The notes beneath the pieces were generated by a model. That model searched no databases, was not told the origin of the DNA, and saw only the letters and a program-made list of their open reading frames with translations. DNA of 64,000 bases from Breznakibacter xylanolyticus (GTDB taxonomy: Bacteria > Bacteroidota > Bacteroidia > Bacteroidales > Marinilabiliaceae): the NCBI RefSeq assembly GCF_003254275.1, contig NZ_QKZK01000006.1:62001-126000 (forward strand), in the 5' to 3' direction. Below are positions 1 through 8,616 of this stretch, piece by piece. Numbering within the stretch: the stretch's first letter is position 1; each line of letters begins with the position of its first letter. A program made the position numbers and the translations under genes.

Positions 1-1
1 G

Positions 2-2611
2 ATGTTAGCCCTGATGCTGACATTCGGATGCCAAACATCGCACCCCCCGCGATACCTCGACCCCACGCTCACGTTTGAGGAACGGGCCAAAGCGCTGGTT
101 GCCGCGATGACCCTCGAAGAAAAAGTGAGTCAGATGGTTTACGAGTCACCGGCCATCGACCGCCTGGGCATTCCCGAATACAACTGGTGGAATGAATGCC
201 TGCACGGCGTGGGACGCGCCGGCATTTCAACCGTGTTTCCTCAAGCCATTGGCATGGCCGCCATGTGGGACACGGCACAAATGCACGCCATTGCCACAGC
301 CATTTCAGATGAAGCGCGAGCCAAACACCACGCCTTTATGGCACAGGGCAAACGAGGCATTTACCAAGGGCTGACGTTTTGGACGCCCAACATCAACATA
401 TTCCGCGACCCACGCTGGGGACGAGGCATGGAGACCTACGGCGAAGATCCCTATTTATCTGGCGAGCTGGCCGTTCCATTTATCCGAGGTCTGCAGGGTG
501 ACGACAGCACCCACCTCAAGCTCATTGCCACGGTGAAACATTTTGTGGTGCACAGTGGCCCCGAGTCGTCGCGGCACAGCTTTAATGCACAGGTCAACGA
601 CCGTGACTTTTACGAGACCTACACGCCCCATTTCCGCAAAACCATTCGCGAGAGCGGCGTTTATTCAGTGATGTGCGCTTACAACCGTTTTCGCGATCAG
701 CCGTGCTGTGGCAGCACTTTTCTGGACAGTTTACTGCGTGTGCGATGGGGTTTTAACGGTTACATCGTATCGGACTGCTGGGCCATCCGTGACTTTTACG
801 ACAAAGGCGCGCACGAATTGGTTCCCACACCCGAAGAAGCAGCGGCCATGGCCGTACGCGCCGGAACCGATCTGAATTGTGGCGACACCTATCCGGCATT
901 GGTCAAGGCAGTGAAACAAGGCCTGATCAGCGAATCCGAAATCGACATTAGCGTGACCCGATTGATGCTGGCCCGGATGAAACTGGGCATGTTTGATGAC
1001 CCGGCAACCGTTAAATGGTCCAAAATTCCCTATCAAGTGGTGGACAGTCGCGAACACCAACAACTGGCCCTCGAAGCCGCTCAAAAGTCAATGGTGCTGT
1101 TGCGCAATGAGCACAACACCCTCCCCCTATCAAAAAGCATAAAAAACATAGCCGTCATAGGCCCCAATGCCGACAACACCGACGTGTTGTTGGGCAACTA
1201 CCATGGCTACCCGTCAAACCCCGTGACGCCCTATGCGGGCATTCGCGCCAAACTTCCTACAGCCGAAGTGACCTACGCACAGGGATGCCGCCATGCCGAC
1301 GAACTGCCCACCATGCGCATGATTCCCGAAAAAGTGCTATACACCGATGCCACGAAGCAAGAACGGGGTCTCACCGCCCAATACTTTGCCAACGACTCAC
1401 TCCACGGCCAACCTGTGCACACCCAAACTGACAAAACCATCAACTTTGTCTGGTGGGACAAAGCCCCCTTCAGCGACATGAGTCCATTGTCGTATTCGGT
1501 GAAATGGACCGGGGTGATTGTCCCCGAATTTTCGGGACGTTATGCCATAGGCGGAGAAGGTTTCCCTGAGTTTACGGTCACCCTGGCCGACTCGCTGATA
1601 TGCCAATTTAAGGACATCCATCACCCCAAACTGCAATACACCTATTATCAACTGGAAGCCGGCAAGGTCTATCCGGTGACTGTCACCTACCGTCAACACA
1701 AATCGGAATACGCCACCGTGAAGCTCATGTGGGATCAGCCCGGCCAGCCATTGATTGACGAAGCGATCACTGCCGCGAAAGAAGCCGATGTTGTGATCCT
1801 TTGCATGGGCCTAAGTCCTTTGCTCGAAGGTGAAGAGATGAAAGTGGCAGTCCCGGGTTTCAGTGGCGGCGACCGGATTGACATTGGACTTCCTCCGGCA
1901 CAAATTCACCTCATCAATGAGCTTCGCACACTTAACAAACCCACGGTGATGGTGTTGCTTAACGGCAGCGCCATATCACTTCCCAAGGAAGCGGATAACA
2001 TACCGGCCATCGTAGAGGCCTGGTATCCCGGCCAGGCAGGCGGCACCGCCCTGGCGGACATTCTGTTTGGTGACTGCAATCCCTCGGGTCGTCTACCTGT
2101 GACTTTTTACGAAGGCGTGGACCAACTGCCCGACATCAATGACTACAGCATGGAGAACCGTACCTATCGTTACTTCAAGGGCAAGCCGCTCTTTGCCTTT
2201 GGCCACGGACTCAGTTACACCACGTTTGCATATTCGAACCTGCAAATCCCATCATCCATAACAGCCGGAGATACCATGACCGTGACCGTGGATGTGACCA
2301 ACAAAGGTCTGATGGATGGAGACGAAGTGGTGCAGCTCTATCTGTCGCACCCGCGTGTGGCCCGCGCTCCCATTCGCAGCCTGCGAGCATTTGCAAGAGT
2401 CACCATCCCCACAGGAGAAACCCGACAGGTAACCTTTAGACTAACGCCGGAACAGATGGCCATTGTCAACCATCAAAACCAACAGGAGGTGATGGCCGGC
2501 CAGATGAAACTGTCAGTAGGAGGCGGTCAACCATCACCGGCAGCACTGGCCAGGCAGATGGCGGTAGAAAAAAACATTGAGGTTACCGGAAGCTTTGTAT
2601 GCAGGGAATAA
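2..2611 (+). CDS. GH3 beta-xylosidase/beta-glucosidase with PA14 insert (5' partial)
   Basis: Family 3 glycoside hydrolase that releases non-reducing terminal beta-linked sugars. The neighbouring GH67 and GH43 suggest xylo-oligosaccharides. The N-terminal GH3 barrel contains the motif GYIVSDCWAI; the Asp at about residue 258 is the expected nucleophile. A PA14-type domain (about residues 450-590, beginning ERGLTAQYFA) is inserted in the C-terminal alpha/beta domain, as in many Bacteroidota GH3 enzymes. A fibronectin-III-like domain ends the protein (about 745-860). The visible N-terminus, MLALMLTFGCQ, looks like the end of a lipoprotein signal peptide (lipobox LTFGC) lacking its basic N-region, so the true start probably lies left of the window. 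It is first in a same-strand series of xylan enzymes. Beta-glucosidase specificity cannot be excluded from sequence. The family call is secure; the substrate is inferred from context. Confidence 0.9.
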   Translation: MLALMLTFGCQTSHPPRYLDPTLTFEERAKALVAAMTLEEKVSQMVYESPAIDRLGIPEYNWWNECLHGVGRAGISTVFPQAIGMAAMWDTAQMHAIATAISDEARAKHHAFMAQGKRGIYQGLTFWTPNINIFRDPRWGRGMETYGEDPYLSGELAVPFIRGLQGDDSTHLKLIATVKHFVVHSGPESSRHSFNAQVNDRDFYETYTPHFRKTIRESGVYSVMCAYNRFRDQPCCGSTFLDSLLRVRWGFNGYIVSDCWAIRDFYDKGAHELVPTPEEAAAMAVRAGTDLNCGDTYPALVKAVKQGLISESEIDISVTRLMLARMKLGMFDDPATVKWSKIPYQVVDSREHQQLALEAAQKSMVLLRNEHNTLPLSKSIKNIAVIGPNADNTDVLLGNYHGYPSNPVTPYAGIRAKLPTAEVTYAQGCRHADELPTMRMIPEKVLYTDATKQERGLTAQYFANDSLHGQPVHTQTDKTINFVWWDKAPFSDMSPLSYSVKWTGVIVPEFSGRYAIGGEGFPEFTVTLADSLICQFKDIHHPKLQYTYYQLEAGKVYPVTVTYRQHKSEYATVKLMWDQPGQPLIDEAITAAKEADVVILCMGLSPLLEGEEMKVAVPGFSGGDRIDIGLPPAQIHLINELRTLNKPTVMVLLNGSAISLPKEADNIPAIVEAWYPGQAGGTALADILFGDCNPSGRLPVTFYEGVDQLPDINDYSMENRTYRYFKGKPLFAFGHGLSYTTFAYSNLQIPSSITAGDTMTVTVDVTNKGLMDGDEVVQLYLSHPRVARAPIRSLRAFARVTIPTGETRQVTFRLTPEQMAIVNHQNQQEVMAGQMKLSVGGGQPSPAALARQMAVEKNIEVTGSFVCRE

Positions 2612-2700
2612 AAAACGGACTATAAGAACAAGACGAATTAAAGCTCTGTGGTTCTCAGAGTTTCCTCCCATAATTCTCTGTGAAATAATAACACTGAGTA

Positions 2701-3104
2701 GGATTAAACGCTGAGGCGCGAAGGCGCTGAGTTGGTATGATTAATAGATTGCGTTTAAATATGAAAGCAGATAACTCAGCATTTAATCATCGTCCTCTAC
2801 TTAACGAACTAAGAACTAACACTGAGTTGCAGTGAGATAAGATGAGAACCAGTGAGGAGAAGAAGCCTCACTGCCACTCGGTGAAAGAGTTATATAGTAG
2901 TCAGAATAAACGCAAAGGCGCGAAGGCACTGAGTTGGGTTGATTATGTAGATTGCGTTTAAATATGAAAGCAGATAACTCGGCATTTAATCATCGTCCTC
3001 TACTTAACGAACTAAGAACTAACACTGAGTTGCAGTGAGATAAGATGAGAACCAGTGAGGAGAAGAAGCCTCACTGCCACTCGGTAAAAAAAGTTATATA
3101 GTAG
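2701..3104 (+). repeat. Two tandem copies of a ~200-bp intergenic repeat
   Basis: The 555-bp gap between the GH3 and GH67 genes holds no gene. It contains two near-identical units, 2701-2900 and 2901-3104. Each starts with a segment like AAACGCTGAGGCGCGAAGGC, continues through GCGTTTAAATATGAAAGCAG and GAGTTGCAGTGAGATAAGAT, and ends TTATATAGTAG. Related copies lie at 10359-10541, about 18263-18375 and 63941-64000. The unit has stop codons in all frames and no transposase. It looks like a dispersed non-coding repeat that has duplicated locally. Confidence 0.85.
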
Positions 3105-3166
3105 AGCCACGAAGATTTTTGCCTCATGCCACACGAAAGACATCAAAACAAAAACAAATATATCCC

Positions 3167-5314
3167 ATGAGAAAATTCATGCTAATTGCCATCCTGGTCG
3201 CGACACTGGCGCCCCGGATAAATGCCGAGAACGGCTACCGATTATGGCTTCGCTACGAGCCGCTTGAAACCACACAACAAAACGCACTGAAGGAACGCAT
3301 CCGTCAAGTGGTTATTCCCGAACAAAGCTCGGTGATGCAATCGGCAGCAGCAGAACTCACCAAGGCTCTGCCGGCCATGCTGCAAACCCCTATTCAACGT
3401 GCCCAATCGCTCAATGCTCCGGGCATCGTGGTCATCACAGCAACACACCCGTATGCAAAGCAACTGGGATTGCGACAAGATATGTCAACACTGGGCGAAG
3501 AAGGTTATTTGCTGCGCACGGTGAAACATCAAAATAAAATGATGGTGGTCGTGGCCGGGAAAAACGATGCCGGCGCCCTTTATGGCACCTATGCACTGTT
3601 GCGGCTGCTACAAACAGGCAACGACCTGACAAACCTCAACGTTCGTGAAGCGCCGTCCTTTGCACATCGCCTGCTGAACCACTGGGACAACCTCAACGGC
3701 ACCGTCGAACGAGGCTACGCCGGGCATTCCATCTGGTGGAACGTCAATCTGAACGCCGACAGCATCATTGCCCGTCACGAGGACTACGCCCGCGCCAATG
3801 CATCCATCGGCATCAACGGCACAGTGCTCAACAACGTGAATGCCACGCCTCAGATGCTCACATCCGAGTATCTCGAAAAGGTGGCCGTGATAGCCGGACG
3901 TTTGCGCCCCTATCACATCAAAGTGTATCTCTCCATCAACTTTTCATCGCCCAAAGAGCTGGGTGGCATTGAAAACAGCGACCCACTCAACCCGCAGGTG
4001 GCACAATGGTGGAAAGAGAAAGCCACAGAGATCTACCGCCTGATTCCCGATTTTGGGGGATTTTTGGTCAAAGCCAACTCCGAAGGCTTGCCCGGCCCCC
4101 AAGACTATGGTCGCACCCACGCCGACGGCGCCAACATGCTGGCCGATGCCCTCAAGCCGCATGGTGGCTTGGTGATGTGGCGTGCTTTTGTGTACAATCC
4201 CACCCCCGAAGACCGGGCCAAGCAGGCCTACAGCGAATTCAAACCCCTTGACGGGCAGTTTCGCGACAATGTGATTGTTCAGGTTAAAAACGGCCCGATC
4301 GATTTTCAGCCACGCGAACCTTTCAGTCCCATGTTTGGCGCCATGGAAAAGACGCCGCTGATGATGGAATTTCAAATCACCCAGGAGTACCTGGGACACT
4401 CCAATCACCTGGTGTATCTCGCTCCCATGTATAAAGAAGTCCTGGATGCCGACACTTACTGCAAAGGCACCGGCAGCACCGTTGCCAAGACACTGGATGG
4501 CAGCATCTACCCCCACCAACACACGGCCATTGCCGGGGTGTCGAACATAGGCCGCGATGCCAACTGGTGCGGTCACGACATTGCCCAATCGAACTGGTAT
4601 GCCTATGGGCGCCTGGCCTGGAACCACCAACTGACCTCCGAACAGATTGCCGACGAATGGGTGCGCATGACCTTCTCAAACCAGGCAGAAGTGGTGACGC
4701 CCATCTCTTCCATGATGATGGCCTCACACCAAACCTGTGTTGACTATTCGATGCCCTTGGGACTGCACCACATCATGGGGTGGGATCACCACTACGGCCC
4801 CGAACCATGGACAGAATTTCCGGGAGCCCGCGCCGACTGGTTGCCCCAATACTATCACCAGGCATCGGCCAGTGGCTTGGGCTTTGACCGCACCGACAAG
4901 GGTAGCAATGCGACGGCTCAATATGCCGAACCCCTACGTTCGCAACTCAACGATGCCACCACCTGCCCGGAAGGATACTTGCTGTGGTTTCACCACTTGC
5001 CGTGGGACTACCCCATGAAATCGGGTCGTACGCTGTGGCACGAACTCATTGAACGATACCATGTAGGCACCAACAACGTGCGCGGTTTTCAACGCACGTG
5101 GGACAGCATGGAAGGAATGGTGGATGCCGAGCGTTTTAAAGCCGTGCAATATAAGCTTAAAATTCAGGCACGAGATGCCATTTGGTGGCGCGATGCCTGT
5201 CTGCTCTATTTCCAAACCTTCTCAAAGCGACCCATCCCGCTCGAATACGAACGCCCCATTCACGATTTGAATGAGTTAAAACAGATTAAGCTTGACATGG
5301 GACACCATAATTGA
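3167..5314 (+). CDS. GH67 alpha-glucuronidase
   Basis: Removes (4-O-methyl-)D-glucuronic acid from the non-reducing-end xylose of glucuronoxylo-oligosaccharides, probably in the periplasm. An in-frame TTG at 3119 gives a longer frame, but the ATG at 3167 opens a normal signal peptide (MRKFMLIAILVATLAPRINA) and is preferred, giving 715 aa, the usual GH67 length. Family catalytic motifs are present: VKANSEGLPGP (Glu306, expected acid), KNGPIDFQP (Asp379) and FQITQEYLG (Glu407). The 73- and 28-residue spacings match the characterised Cellvibrio enzyme as I recall it. The N-terminal domain (about 25-160) is the family's beta/alpha accessory domain. It sits between GH3 and CE20 on the same strand, and the upstream gap is filled by tandem repeats. 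Function is confident because GH67 is essentially mono-specific. Confidence 0.95.
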   Translation: MRKFMLIAILVATLAPRINAENGYRLWLRYEPLETTQQNALKERIRQVVIPEQSSVMQSAAAELTKALPAMLQTPIQRAQSLNAPGIVVITATHPYAKQLGLRQDMSTLGEEGYLLRTVKHQNKMMVVVAGKNDAGALYGTYALLRLLQTGNDLTNLNVREAPSFAHRLLNHWDNLNGTVERGYAGHSIWWNVNLNADSIIARHEDYARANASIGINGTVLNNVNATPQMLTSEYLEKVAVIAGRLRPYHIKVYLSINFSSPKELGGIENSDPLNPQVAQWWKEKATEIYRLIPDFGGFLVKANSEGLPGPQDYGRTHADGANMLADALKPHGGLVMWRAFVYNPTPEDRAKQAYSEFKPLDGQFRDNVIVQVKNGPIDFQPREPFSPMFGAMEKTPLMMEFQITQEYLGHSNHLVYLAPMYKEVLDADTYCKGTGSTVAKTLDGSIYPHQHTAIAGVSNIGRDANWCGHDIAQSNWYAYGRLAWNHQLTSEQIADEWVRMTFSNQAEVVTPISSMMMASHQTCVDYSMPLGLHHIMGWDHHYGPEPWTEFPGARADWLPQYYHQASASGLGFDRTDKGSNATAQYAEPLRSQLNDATTCPEGYLLWFHHLPWDYPMKSGRTLWHELIERYHVGTNNVRGFQRTWDSMEGMVDAERFKAVQYKLKIQARDAIWWRDACLLYFQTFSKRPIPLEYERPIHDLNELKQIKLDMGHHN

Positions 5315-5503
5315 GGAGAGTAGTAGAGGAAGAGAGTGGCAAAGTGAAGTAGTGCATGAGTGCAAAAGTGCCAAAGGAAATAGCAACGCACACATTGACA
5401 TAACTTTACAAAAGTATCAAGATTCATCACAGGTGGATGAGGGAACAAGAAAACAAAATCCCTTCTTCCTCCATTTGTGAACAACGGGGCATATTAATAA
5501 AAG

Positions 5504-7468
5504 ATGAGACATTCAAAACGACGAACGGCCATCATGCTCGTGCTAGGGATGATGATGCCAATGATGGCGCAAATACGGCTCCCAAAGTTGGTGAGCGACG
5601 GAATGGTGCTGCAACGCGACGCAGAGGTAAAAATCTGGGGATGGGCAACGGTTGGTGAAGCCATTGAAGTAGAACTGAACGGACAAAAGGCCACAACCAC
5701 CACACTCGCATCGGGCAAGTGGCAGGTATTGTTGAAAAACCTTGAGGCGGGCGGCCCTTACACCATGACCATTCGGGGGAACGATTCCGTGACCATCAAC
5801 GATGTGTTGGTCGGTGACGTATGGCTCTGTTCAGGACAATCGAACATGGAGATGCCCATGCGGCGACTCACGCCGCTTTACGGGGATGAGATGGCTCAAT
5901 GCAACGAACCACACATTCGTGAGTTTAAAGTGCCGCAACGATACAATTTTAATAAAGCCGAGGAAGACTACCCATCGGGACAATGGGTGGCCGCATCCGC
6001 AGCCACCATTGGCAACATCTCGGCCGTGCCCTACTTTTTTGCCAAGGCAGTGCAGGCACGCTACGGCGTCCCGATAGGGCTCATCAATGCCAGTCTGGGA
6101 GGTTCACCTGCCGAGGCGTGGATCGGCGAACCGGCACTGAAACAGTTTCCTGCTTACGATGCCGAGTTGCAAAAATTCAAGGATCCAAAACTCATCCAAC
6201 AAATAGAATCCGCCGACAACGCCCGCATTGGGCAGTGGTACCAAACCTTACAGATGCATGATGCCGGACGCAAAGATCCACAAGAGCAATGGCATGAAGA
6301 CAATTACGATCATTCGCAATGGGATACCACTCACGTACCGGGCTACTGGGACTTTCAGTCACCGCTCACGGGTGCGGTGGGTGCCGTGTGGTTTCGCACA
6401 ACCATAGCATTGTCGGGCGCAGCAGCCGGTCAACCGGCCAAATTGGAGATGGGGCGTATTGTGGATGCCGACTCGGTGTTTGTCAATGGCGTGTTCGTGG
6501 GCACCACCAGCTACCAATACCCGCCACGTTGGTACACCATCCCGGCCAACGTGTTGAAAGCCGGCAACAACACCATTGCCGTGAAGGTGATTGTGAACAG
6601 TGGCACGGGCGGTTTTGTGCCCGACAAAAAATACGAGTTGCGCGTGGGCAACGAAACCGTGAACCTATGCGGCACGTGGCACTATCGATTAGGCGCCAAA
6701 ATGGAATCCTTGGGCAGTCAGACCTTTGTGCGCTGGAAACCGGCGGGACTGTTCAACGCCATGATATCACCCGCCATCGGTTATGGACTAAAGGGAGCAA
6801 TCTGGTATCAGGGCGAATCGAACACCGACAGATCGGGCGAATACGCGCAATTATTGAAGACACTCATCAACGACTGGCGAGAACAATGGCAACAAGGCGA
6901 CTTCCCGTTTATGGTGGCACAACTGCCCAACTTCATGGAACCGCGCCCCGAGCCCTCGGAAAGCAACTGGGCAGCGTTGCGCGAAGCCCAACAAGCAGCC
7001 CTCGCGCTTCCCAACACGGGCATGGCCGTGACCATCGACCTGGGAGAATGGAACGACATCCACCCGCTGGACAAAAAATCGGTGGCTGACCGTCTGGCTT
7101 TGAGTGCCTTTCATGTGGCCTATGGCGACAAAACCATAGAGCGTTCAGGTCCTATGATGAGTTCGGTGAAGATAAAAGGCTCCAAAATCATCCTCACCTT
7201 TGCCCATTGCGGCAGCGGCCTGATGGTGAAAGGGGGCGGCGACCTGCAGGAGTTTGCCATTGCCGGTGCCGATGGCCGTTTTAAATGGGCCAAAGCCATT
7301 GTCAAAGGCAACCGAGTGGAAGTGTGGCATCCCGACATTAAAAAACCGGTGGCAGTGGGCTACGCCTGGGCCGACAATCCGCATCGAGCCAATCTATACA
7401 CCAAAGAGGGAATGCCGGCAGCACCGTTTAGGAGCCCCACCCGGCCGTCCCAAAAAAGTGGTGAATAA
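5504..7468 (+). CDS. CE20/SASA-type acetylesterase with jelly-roll insert
   Basis: Sialate-O-acetylesterase-like SGNH hydrolase (SASA/DUF303). In xylan loci this group (CE20) removes O-acetyl groups from xylo-oligosaccharides. A signal peptide occupies residues 1-23. The nucleophile motif LCSGQSNMEM places Ser113. The oxyanion block GAIWYQGESN and the catalytic motif NDIHPLDK (Asp518, His520) follow. Between the two halves of the SGNH fold, about residues 255-385, lies an inserted beta-galactosidase-type jelly-roll (WFRTTIAL, GRIVDADSVFVNGVFVG, NNTIAVKVIV). This insert is absent from the shorter paralogue at 52956-54512. The 189-bp upstream gap shows nothing clear except a weak TAACTTTA box near 5402. 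The family is clear; xylan as substrate is inferred from GH67 and GH43 next door. Confidence 0.88.
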   Translation: MRHSKRRTAIMLVLGMMMPMMAQIRLPKLVSDGMVLQRDAEVKIWGWATVGEAIEVELNGQKATTTTLASGKWQVLLKNLEAGGPYTMTIRGNDSVTINDVLVGDVWLCSGQSNMEMPMRRLTPLYGDEMAQCNEPHIREFKVPQRYNFNKAEEDYPSGQWVAASAATIGNISAVPYFFAKAVQARYGVPIGLINASLGGSPAEAWIGEPALKQFPAYDAELQKFKDPKLIQQIESADNARIGQWYQTLQMHDAGRKDPQEQWHEDNYDHSQWDTTHVPGYWDFQSPLTGAVGAVWFRTTIALSGAAAGQPAKLEMGRIVDADSVFVNGVFVGTTSYQYPPRWYTIPANVLKAGNNTIAVKVIVNSGTGGFVPDKKYELRVGNETVNLCGTWHYRLGAKMESLGSQTFVRWKPAGLFNAMISPAIGYGLKGAIWYQGESNTDRSGEYAQLLKTLINDWREQWQQGDFPFMVAQLPNFMEPRPEPSESNWAALREAQQAALALPNTGMAVTIDLGEWNDIHPLDKKSVADRLALSAFHVAYGDKTIERSGPMMSSVKIKGSKIILTFAHCGSGLMVKGGGDLQEFAIAGADGRFKWAKAIVKGNRVEVWHPDIKKPVAVGYAWADNPHRANLYTKEGMPAAPFRSPTRPSQKSGE

Positions 7469-7486
7469 GAGTTTATTGAGACAACC

Positions 7487-7518
7487 AAACCTTCAAGGTT
7501 TCAAAACCTTGAAGGTTT
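7487..7518. repeat. Short palindrome, AAACCTTCAAGGTTT family
   Basis: AAACCTTCAAGGTTT and its complement are separated by one base, in the 85-bp gap between the CE20 and CE4 genes. Related hairpins occur at 18449-18480, 54527-54559 and 55627-55659. It has no T-run and is not a convincing terminator; it may be an RNA-processing or stability hairpin. Confidence 0.8.
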
Positions 7519-7553
7519 ATAGAAACCACAAACACACAAAACCATATAAAAAA

Positions 7554-8546
7554 ATGAAACGCATCAAAATCCTGATTGCCATCGGAGTATTCACGATGGC
7601 TGGTAAAGCACAATCGTTGCCCACCGGTTATGAAATAGCCACCTGGTACGGTTTCTCGAAGGCAGCGGTGAGCTACACATTCGATGACAACACTCCCAAA
7701 CAATTTACGGTAGCGTTGCCGCTGTTCGAACAGTTTGGTTACCGTACCACGCTATACCCGGTCACCAACTGGGTCACCGACTGGGAGCAGCTTAAAAAGG
7801 CCTCGGCCATGGGACACGAAATCGGTTGTCACAGCCAATCGCACCCCAACCTTGGCAGCATCGATACAGCGGCACAAGAACGCGAACTGAGCGGGTCCAA
7901 AGCCACCATCGAGTCGCAGATCGGGAGCGGAAAATGCACCACCATTGCCTATCCCTATTGCATCACCGGGCAAATGGACATCACCCAACGTCACTTTGTA
8001 GCCGGTCGTATTTGCAGTGGCCAAATCAACGCCCCAACACATGCCGAAGACTACCTTATCAGTTCCATCAGCCTGGGAGACCAGGGGCTCAACACACCAG
8101 AGGCACTCAACCAAAAGTGCGACGAAGCAGCGACGATGAATGGCTGGTGCGTGTTTCTACTGCATGGTATTGATGACGACGGCGGCTATTCGCCCATCAC
8201 CTCTCCCACCCTTACGTCTCACCTTACCCGCATTCGTGAGCAGGGACACTTTTGGGTGGCTCCATTCGGGCAAGTATTTCAATACCTGAAACAACGACAA
8301 AATGCCATCATCACCGAAACATCCTCCAACAAGCAACGCATAGAGCTGACATTGACGGACGGACTTGACAATACATTGTTCAACCAGCCGCTGACCATCA
8401 CCAAGGCAATTCCAAACAACTGGAAAAAGGCATCGGTAACCCAGAACGGTCAAAATGTGACATACAAAACACATGTCAACAATGGGCAACGGTATGTGGT
8501 ATTTGATGCGGTGCCGGATGCGGGGGGGATTGTGATAAAAAAATAA
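7554..8546 (+). CDS. CE4-like polysaccharide deacetylase (NodB fold)
   Basis: Predicted metal-dependent carbohydrate deacetylase or esterase. The open frame extends upstream into the previous gene, but the ATG at 7554 begins a proper signal peptide (MKRIKILIAIGVFTMAGKAQS) just after a palindrome, giving 330 aa. NodB motif 1 is SYTFDDN (Asp44, Asp45; the usual Gly after the second Asp is Asn). Motif 2 is GHEIGCHSQSH (His93, His97, the metal ligands). A motif-4-like segment is FLLHGIDDDG near residue 203. The C-terminal ~60 residues form a beta-rich extension. In this cluster it most likely deacetylates xylan fragments, complementing CE20. Chitin or peptidoglycan activity is less likely here but not excluded. 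Confidence 0.82.
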   Translation: MKRIKILIAIGVFTMAGKAQSLPTGYEIATWYGFSKAAVSYTFDDNTPKQFTVALPLFEQFGYRTTLYPVTNWVTDWEQLKKASAMGHEIGCHSQSHPNLGSIDTAAQERELSGSKATIESQIGSGKCTTIAYPYCITGQMDITQRHFVAGRICSGQINAPTHAEDYLISSISLGDQGLNTPEALNQKCDEAATMNGWCVFLLHGIDDDGGYSPITSPTLTSHLTRIREQGHFWVAPFGQVFQYLKQRQNAIITETSSNKQRIELTLTDGLDNTLFNQPLTITKAIPNNWKKASVTQNGQNVTYKTHVNNGQRYVVFDAVPDAGGIVIKK

Positions 8547-8577
8547 TAACGTATATCATTGAATCATGCCATGCCTT

Positions 8578-8601
8578 AGAGCCATGGCATGCCATGGCTC
8601 T
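8578..8601. repeat. Perfect 24-bp palindrome
   Basis: AGAGCCATGGCA is followed directly by its reverse complement, in the 70-bp gap between the CE4 and GH43 genes. With no loop and no T-run it is unlike a standard terminator. It could be a protein-binding site or a relic of a small palindromic repeat. Confidence 0.75.
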
Positions 8602-8616
8602 ACATAAAAAACCACC

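Noticed and set aside
2701-3104. Possible CRISPR array because of repeated sequence upstream of GH67
   Set aside because: There are only two ~200-bp near-identical units without short repeats, spacers or cas genes; it is a tandem duplication of a dispersed repeat.
3944-4630. 228-aa minus-strand open frame within GH67
   Set aside because: Overlaps the catalytic core of GH67 in antisense; no independent support.
7254-7553. 100-residue N-terminal extension of the CE4 frame
   Set aside because: It overlaps the end of the CE20 gene and a palindrome; a proper signal peptide begins at ATG 7554.
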